Shown piece by piece: positions 25,156-30,199 of a stretch of DNA of 30,199 nt. How positions within the stretch are numbered: position 1 is the stretch's first letter; every line of letters begins with the position of its first letter. Location: NCBI GenBank assembly GCA_023419315.1, contig JAEZYE010000001.1, positions 1 through 30,199 of the forward strand, given 5' to 3'. The notes below the pieces were generated by a model. It had not been told where the DNA came from, did not search any database, and saw only the letters and a program-made list of their open reading frames with translations. This stretch comes from Pseudomonadota bacterium (GTDB lineage Bacteria; Pseudomonadota; Gammaproteobacteria; Xanthomonadales; Xanthomonadaceae). Both the position numbers and the translations under genes were made by a program.

Positions 25156-25177
25156 CATGTGATCACCGCCAATCAAG
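25156..25177 (+). repeat. Near-direct repeat, copy L, downstream of the low-GC gene
   Basis: CATGTGAT-CA-CCGCCAATC-A-AG. The same two blocks recur at 26196-26219 in the same orientation, with a 2-base longer spacer and one changed base. This copy lies between the kinase gene and the low-GC gene. Confidence 0.55.
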
Positions 25178-25239
25178 CTGGACAATGACACTGAAAGAAC
25201 TGGGCACTGCGACAGATGAGCTGAATCCAGAGCCTCTGG

Positions 25240-26172
25240 CTATGGTGTCGAGCTGCCACGAACCGGTGCAGAGGCATCCGCTGCCTCCGGCGCGAAGCGG
25301 CCTGTCTTCGTGTAGTACTCCAGCATGTACTTGTCGACCGCATGTACCCCTGCCTTGCCCCACGTATCACCCACTTTCGGCATGAAGTACACAAAGTCCT
25401 CATCCTCGCCCAAACGATATACCTTTGAGTTCATGGGCTCCCGATCATACGGATAGTCCATCTTGATGATCTGGATGGTTGAAGGATCGCGGGGCAAAGG
25501 CTGGGATACGTCCATCAGCATGATATGGATCGCTTCCTGCAGCGCGATATCGACGGTGCGGCGCAATTCTGTTCCACCGTCGGCCGACCAGCTGCCGTTG
25601 CCCTGCATGGGTCGGGCCGGTCCCCATGACGCGAAGTAGTTGGTCTGCCAAGTTGCATGGTTGATCCCTGCCGGGACCAGGCCAGCCTTGAGCCATACGT
25701 AGGGCCGTGCATACGTCTTGTCGTGGGTGAAGTTGAGGATCACCGTCACCCTTACCTGCAAGCGCGACGTGCCATCGGGTGAAAATGTGTTGACCGACCC
25801 CGGGGGCATCTGAGCGAGCCGAGCCTGGGTGATCTCACGCGCACGGTCATTCAACTGGAAATGCAGGATTTCCGGGTTGTCCCTGAGCAGACGCTTGGAC
25901 ATCACGTTACTTCGCGCACTGTCGATGAGCGCACCAACAAGACCGCCAACCAGCATTGATCCAGCAGAGTAGTGATCGCCTGCCACGATGAGTTGGCTAT
26001 CCGGAACGCGTACCGTATCCGTGGGCAATTCCAGCACCCCCATGAGTTCGTCGACGTACTCGATCTTCACGGGGGTGAGCATCTTGATCGCAGGCCGGGA
26101 TTTTCCTCCGAAGCCCACCAATCCAAACGCGGCGACGACGACTAGCAGACACCATCTACGACACATTTGCAT
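25240..26172 (-). CDS. Unrecognised exported protein, low-GC, lipobox-like site lacking Cys
   Basis: I do not recognise the family. From the ATG at 26172 (one at 26166 is equally possible; GGAGAGG precedes both) the protein has about 310 residues. A basic start (MQMCRRWC) and a hydrophobic core (LLVVVAAFGLVGFGG) form a signal sequence. The end of that core, LVGF-GGK, is what a lipobox LVGC-GGK would become by one base change (TGC to TTC at 26110-26112). The mature part has no repeats or membrane spans apart from a Gly-rich SMLVGGLVGALID stretch; it ends with an Ala/Pro-rich tail. Base composition is visibly lower in GC than both neighbours, suggesting recent acquisition. It converges with the kinase gene and lies downstream of glmU on the same strand. 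Confidence 0.65.
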   Translation of the reverse strand: MQMCRRWCLLVVVAAFGLVGFGGKSRPAIKMLTPVKIEYVDELMGVLELPTDTVRVPDSQLIVAGDHYSAGSMLVGGLVGALIDSARSNVMSKRLLRDNPEILHFQLNDRAREITQARLAQMPPGSVNTFSPDGTSRLQVRVTVILNFTHDKTYARPYVWLKAGLVPAGINHATWQTNYFASWGPARPMQGNGSWSADGGTELRRTVDIALQEAIHIMLMDVSQPLPRDPSTIQIIKMDYPYDREPMNSKVYRLGEDEDFVYFMPKVGDTWGKAGVHAVDKYMLEYYTKTGRFAPEAADASAPVRGSSTP

Positions 26173-26195
26173 CCCACCTCTCCAAATTTGGCTGG

Positions 26196-26219
26196 CATGT
26201 GATGAATCCGCCAATCGAG
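26196..26219 (+). repeat. Near-direct repeat, copy R, upstream of the low-GC gene
   Basis: CATGTGAT-GAAT-CCGCCAATC-G-AG, the partner of copy L at 25156-25177. It sits about 24 bp before the start codon of the low-GC gene, so it overlaps that gene's probable promoter or leader region. Confidence 0.55.
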
Positions 26220-26292
26220 ACTTCACATGAGCTGGTGCGCCCCACTTTCGTAGAACGGTGACCTCCTCCGGACAGACCTTCCTCGTCTGGCG

Positions 26293-27660
26293 TTACTTCT
26301 TCTTCGGGCGCTGCCAGCCGGCGATGCTGGCTTGCCGTCCCCGCGCGATCGTCAGCTGTTCGGCGGGTGCATTCTTTGTGATCACCGAACCTGCGCCGAT
26401 GGTGGCATCCCTGCCGAGCGTAACCGGTGCGACGAGCGACGAATTGGAACCGACGAACACGCCGTCCTCGATCGTCGTCACGAACTTGTTCACGCCGTCG
26501 TAGTTGCAGGTGATCGTTCCGGCGCCGATGTTGACGCCACTGCCGATCGAGGCATCGCCGAGATAGCTCAGATGGTTGGCCTTGCTGCCGACGCCGAGCG
26601 TCATTTTCTTGGTCTCGACGAAATTGCCGACGTGCACATCGCGCGCGAGCACGGTGCCGGGACGCAGTCGCGCATACGGGCCGATCTGGGCACCGCCATC
26701 GGTGGCCACCACGCCTTCCATGTCGCAGTGCGCGCGCACGAGCGTGCCCGCTCCGAGTTTGACGTCGCGCAGGCGGGTGAACGGGCCGATGCGTACGCCA
26801 TCACCGAGCTCGATATCCCCTTCAAGGATCACGTCGACATCGATCTCGACATCACGACCGACGCGCACGCTGCCGCGGATGTCCAAGCGCGACGGATCGA
26901 GCACGCGGGCACCCTGCATGCACAAGGCGCGTGCGGCACGCAGTTGATAGGCGCGCTCGAGCTGCCCGAGCTGCCAGGGATCGTTCGCGCCCTCGGCTTC
27001 CATCGGATCCGCGACCAGCACCATTTCGGCCGCGCTGAATTCGCTGGCAGCCGACGCGAAAACGTCGGTCAGATAGTACTCGCCCTGCGAGTTCTGGTTC
27101 GACAGCGAAGACAGCCAACGCCGCAATGCCGTGGACTCGGCGGCAATGATGCCGGTGTTGATCGTGCGGATGCGGCGCTCTTCGTCGCTGGCGTCCTTGT
27201 GCTCGACGATGGCCGCGACGCGACCTTCCGCATTGCGGACGATGCGTCCATAGCCGCTCGGGTCTTCCGGTTCGGCCACCAGCACGGACAGGCGGCCCGG
27301 TGCTTCCAGCAACTGGCGCAGCGTTTCGGTGCGAATCAGCGGCACGTCGCCGTAGAGCACCAGCACCGTCGCCGCGTCCGGGACTTGCGGCATCGCCTGC
27401 GCCACCGCATGGCCCGTGCCCAGTTGCTTGTCCTGATGCGCCCATTGCAAGCCGGCATGATCCGCGAACGCGGCCTGCACCTGGTCGCCGCCATGGCCGT
27501 ACACCACGTGGATGCCCGCCGGATCCAGCCCGCGTGCAGCTTCGATCACGTGCGCCAGCATTGGCTGGCCCGCGATCGGTTGCAGCACCTTGGGCAGCGC
27601 GGACTTCATCCGCTTGCCTTCGCCGGCGGCCAGGATGACGACGTGGAGAGGTTGGGTCAT
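26293..27660 (-). CDS. glmU: Bifunctional GlmU (GlcN-1-P acetyltransferase / GlcNAc-1-P uridyltransferase)
   Basis: GlmU makes UDP-GlcNAc in the cytoplasm for peptidoglycan and LPS. The N-terminal uridyltransferase shows VVILAAGEGKRMKSALPKVLQPIAGQPM (L-x2-G-x-G-T/K-RM signature), YGDVPLI and the NTGI segment. The C-terminal half is the left-handed beta-helix acetyltransferase, with hexapeptide-like repeats, KANHLSYLGDASIGSGVNIGAG and NYDGVNKF around the active site. Its 455 residues are standard. AGGAA is nine bases before the ATG and a TAGAAT -10 box lies at 27691-27696. The chain ends RPKKK. Confidence 0.97.
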   Translation of the reverse strand: MTQPLHVVILAAGEGKRMKSALPKVLQPIAGQPMLAHVIEAARGLDPAGIHVVYGHGGDQVQAAFADHAGLQWAHQDKQLGTGHAVAQAMPQVPDAATVLVLYGDVPLIRTETLRQLLEAPGRLSVLVAEPEDPSGYGRIVRNAEGRVAAIVEHKDASDEERRIRTINTGIIAAESTALRRWLSSLSNQNSQGEYYLTDVFASAASEFSAAEMVLVADPMEAEGANDPWQLGQLERAYQLRAARALCMQGARVLDPSRLDIRGSVRVGRDVEIDVDVILEGDIELGDGVRIGPFTRLRDVKLGAGTLVRAHCDMEGVVATDGGAQIGPYARLRPGTVLARDVHVGNFVETKKMTLGVGSKANHLSYLGDASIGSGVNIGAGTITCNYDGVNKFVTTIEDGVFVGSNSSLVAPVTLGRDATIGAGSVITKNAPAEQLTIARGRQASIAGWQRPKKK

Positions 27661-27690
27661 GGCAGGTTCCTGAGCGTCAATGCGTGTCCA

Positions 27691-27696
27691 ATTCTA
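27691..27696 (-). promoter_or_regulatory. -10 box of glmU
   Basis: On the minus strand TAGAAT lies 30 bp before the glmU ATG, predicting a leader of about 24 bases that contains the AGGAA ribosome-binding site. The -35 region is not recognisable. Confidence 0.5.
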
Positions 27697-27781
27697 GGCC
27701 GGGCGCGCCATGTTCGTGCAGGCGCGTGTCCACATCAGCACGCCAACGGCTAGGATGTCCGGCCACCTGACGCCAGCGCAC

Positions 27782-28168
27782 ATGAGCACACTCCGACAGG
27801 GCAGCCGCTTCATCATCGTCGGTCTGGCGCAACTGCTGCTGGACTGGCTGGTGTTCGTGCTGCTGTCCGCCGGAGGCGTTCCCGCGGCGCCGTCCAACCT
27901 GTGTGGCCGCATCGGCGGCGCGCTTCTGGGGTTCTGGCTCAACGGTCGCTGGACCTTCGCCAAGGAAGACGGAGCGCCGCGACTCGGATGGCGGCGCGGG
28001 TTGCGCTTCGTCGTTGTCTGGCTCGCGCTGACGTGCGTGAGTACCTGGTCGGTCGCGGCGATCGCCGGCAGCCTCGGGCTCGAACAGGCCTGGCGTGCCA
28101 AGCCTCTGGTGGAAGCAGCGTTGGCCGTACTCGGGTTCTTTCTCTGGCGGCATGTCGTCTATCGCTGA
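27782..28168 (+). CDS. GtrA-family small membrane protein
   Basis: A 128-residue protein with four hydrophobic segments (about 10-30, 36-55, 72-95, 105-124). It has the GtrA signatures RFIIVGLAQLLLDWLVF near the start and GFWLNGRWTFAKE in the middle, where family members read NRxWTF. GtrA-like proteins move or help flip polyprenyl-linked sugars in cell-surface glycan modification, but no glycosyltransferase gene is adjacent, so the partner is unknown. I chose the ATG at 27782 because it directly precedes the conserved part; the frame is open from 27710. A TAGGAT box at 27751-27756 may be its -10. It is divergent from glmU and converges with the atp operon. Confidence 0.85.
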   Translation: MSTLRQGSRFIIVGLAQLLLDWLVFVLLSAGGVPAAPSNLCGRIGGALLGFWLNGRWTFAKEDGAPRLGWRRGLRFVVVWLALTCVSTWSVAAIAGSLGLEQAWRAKPLVEAALAVLGFFLWRHVVYR

Positions 28169-28203
28169 AGACAGGCAACCTCACCAGACAAAATTCCTGC
28201 GCA

Positions 28204-28235
28204 AACAAAAACGCCGGCGCGAGGCCGGCGTTTTC
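28204..28235. terminator. Terminator of the atp operon (bidirectional with the GtrA gene)
   Basis: AACGCCGGC (28210-28218) pairs with GCCGGCGTT (28224-28232) around five bases. On the minus strand it is followed by TTTTTGTTT, a strong end for atpC; on the plus strand the stem is followed by TT only. Confidence 0.9.
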
Positions 28236-28266
28236 GGATGGCGGTCGGAAAGCCGGCCGCTTCTCC

Positions 28267-28689
28267 TCAGTGCTTGAGGTTCTTGCGCAGGCGTTCCAGC
28301 GCGCTGAGCTGGGCGATGCTCATGGCCAGCTGGGCCTGGGCTTCCTCTGCGCTCATCTTCTGATCCTTCTGCGACAGGACGCGTTCGGCCTCTTCCTTCG
28401 CTTTGCGGACCTGCGCTTCGTCGATGTCCTGCGCGCGGATGGCGGTATCGGCCAGCACGGTCACCACTTGCGGCTGCACCTCGAGGATGCCGCCGGAGAT
28501 CGCGAAATCCAGGTGTTCGCCGCTCGGCAGGGTCACGACGACCTTGCCGGGCTTGAGACGGGTGATCAGCGGCGCGTGCTTGGGCGCGATGCCCAGTTCG
28601 CCGAGTTCACCCGTCGCGACGACCAGAGTGGCCTCGCCGTGGAAGATTTCCTGCTCGGCACTGACGATGTCGCAACGAATGGTGCTCAT
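28267..28689 (-). CDS. atpC: F1F0 ATP synthase epsilon subunit AtpC
   Basis: The epsilon subunit of F1 couples rotation and inhibits ATP hydrolysis. The 140 residues begin MSTIRCDIVSAEQEIFHGEAT and contain GELGIAPKHAPLITRLKPG and the FAISGGILEVQPQVVTVLAD beta-sandwich end. The C-terminal helical hairpin follows (about 90-138, KAKEEAERVLSQ... AQLSALERLRK). It is the last gene of the operon, 14 bp after atpD, and is followed by a strong terminator. Confidence 0.97.
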   Translation of the reverse strand: MSTIRCDIVSAEQEIFHGEATLVVATGELGELGIAPKHAPLITRLKPGKVVVTLPSGEHLDFAISGGILEVQPQVVTVLADTAIRAQDIDEAQVRKAKEEAERVLSQKDQKMSAEEAQAQLAMSIAQLSALERLRKNLKH

Positions 28690-28703
28690 GGTGTCAGGCT
28701 CCC

Positions 28704-30104
<1,401 letters not shown>

Positions 30105-30143
30105 TGCTGCATTCCTCTAGATGAATTCTTGTGACTACGCGCG

Positions 30144-30199
30144 TCAGACTGCCGCCGCGCCGCCGACGATTTCGGAAATTTCCTGGGTGATCGCCGCCT
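30144..30199 (-). CDS. atpG: F1F0 ATP synthase gamma subunit AtpG, C-terminal fragment (cut by window edge)
   Basis: The minus-strand frame entering from the right edge reads AAITQEISEIVGGAAAV and stops at 30144-30146. ITxEixEIVxGAAAv is the conserved C-terminus of the gamma subunit, and the position directly before atpD agrees. Only 17 codons are visible. Confidence 0.92.
   Translation of the reverse strand, partial: AAITQEISEIVGGAAAV

Noticed and set aside
25156..26219. Integron cassette interpretation of the low-GC gene
   Set aside because: The flanking repeats lack the GTTRRRY core and the palindromic body of attC sites, and no integrase gene is near.

Overview
The window looks like a chromosomal segment from a GC-rich gammaproteobacterium of the Xanthomonadaceae/Lysobacteraceae type (Lysobacter, Luteimonas and relatives). 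This is inferred from the high GC, the recurring -10 box TAGAAT close to start codons, the family types (standalone TfoX C-terminal protein, BtuB with a long N-terminal plug, PadR-HAAS pair, cobTCS cluster) and the gene order. No species can be named from the sequence alone.

Layout. 1-1243: the 3' end of an IS3-family element fused to an N-terminally truncated McrC restriction subunit, followed by a terminator and an elongator tRNA-Met on the minus strand; this looks like the edge of a defence/mobile island at a tRNA. 1363-4558: housekeeping genes rppH, a Fur-boxed bfd, bioD coupled to a TMEM175-like channel, free-Met-R-SO reductase msrC and a TfoX C-terminal protein. 4601-9244: B12 block, with cobT-cobC-cobS on the minus strand and, divergently, a cobalamin riboswitch controlling btuB. 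9288-14392: dinB, a small hypothetical gene, an HD-GYP c-di-GMP phosphodiesterase, a PadR regulator with its HAAS membrane partner behind a clear inverted-repeat operator, and a small DUF6522-like protein. 14450-16276: glmS.

16340-25116 is the most interesting part: a seven-gene plus-strand operon encoding a periplasmic adaptor (MFP), a MacB/LolD-type ATPase, three FtsX/MacB-type permeases, an NtrC-class sigma54 response regulator and a histidine kinase without a periplasmic sensor domain. Upstream lies a near-consensus sigma54 promoter (GG-N10-GC) preceded by an array of TGTCCG/CGGACA half sites, so the operon appears to encode its own activator and to be self-wired. The third permease is a diverged paralogue of the second, and both intergenic gaps around the second permease hold hairpins.

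25156-26219 is a roughly 1 kb patch of visibly lower GC holding one unrecognised exported protein whose expected lipobox cysteine reads Phe; it is flanked by near-identical 20-bp direct repeats. 26293-30199: glmU, a divergent GtrA-like protein, and the 3' end of the ATP synthase operon (atpG', atpD, atpC) with a strong terminator.
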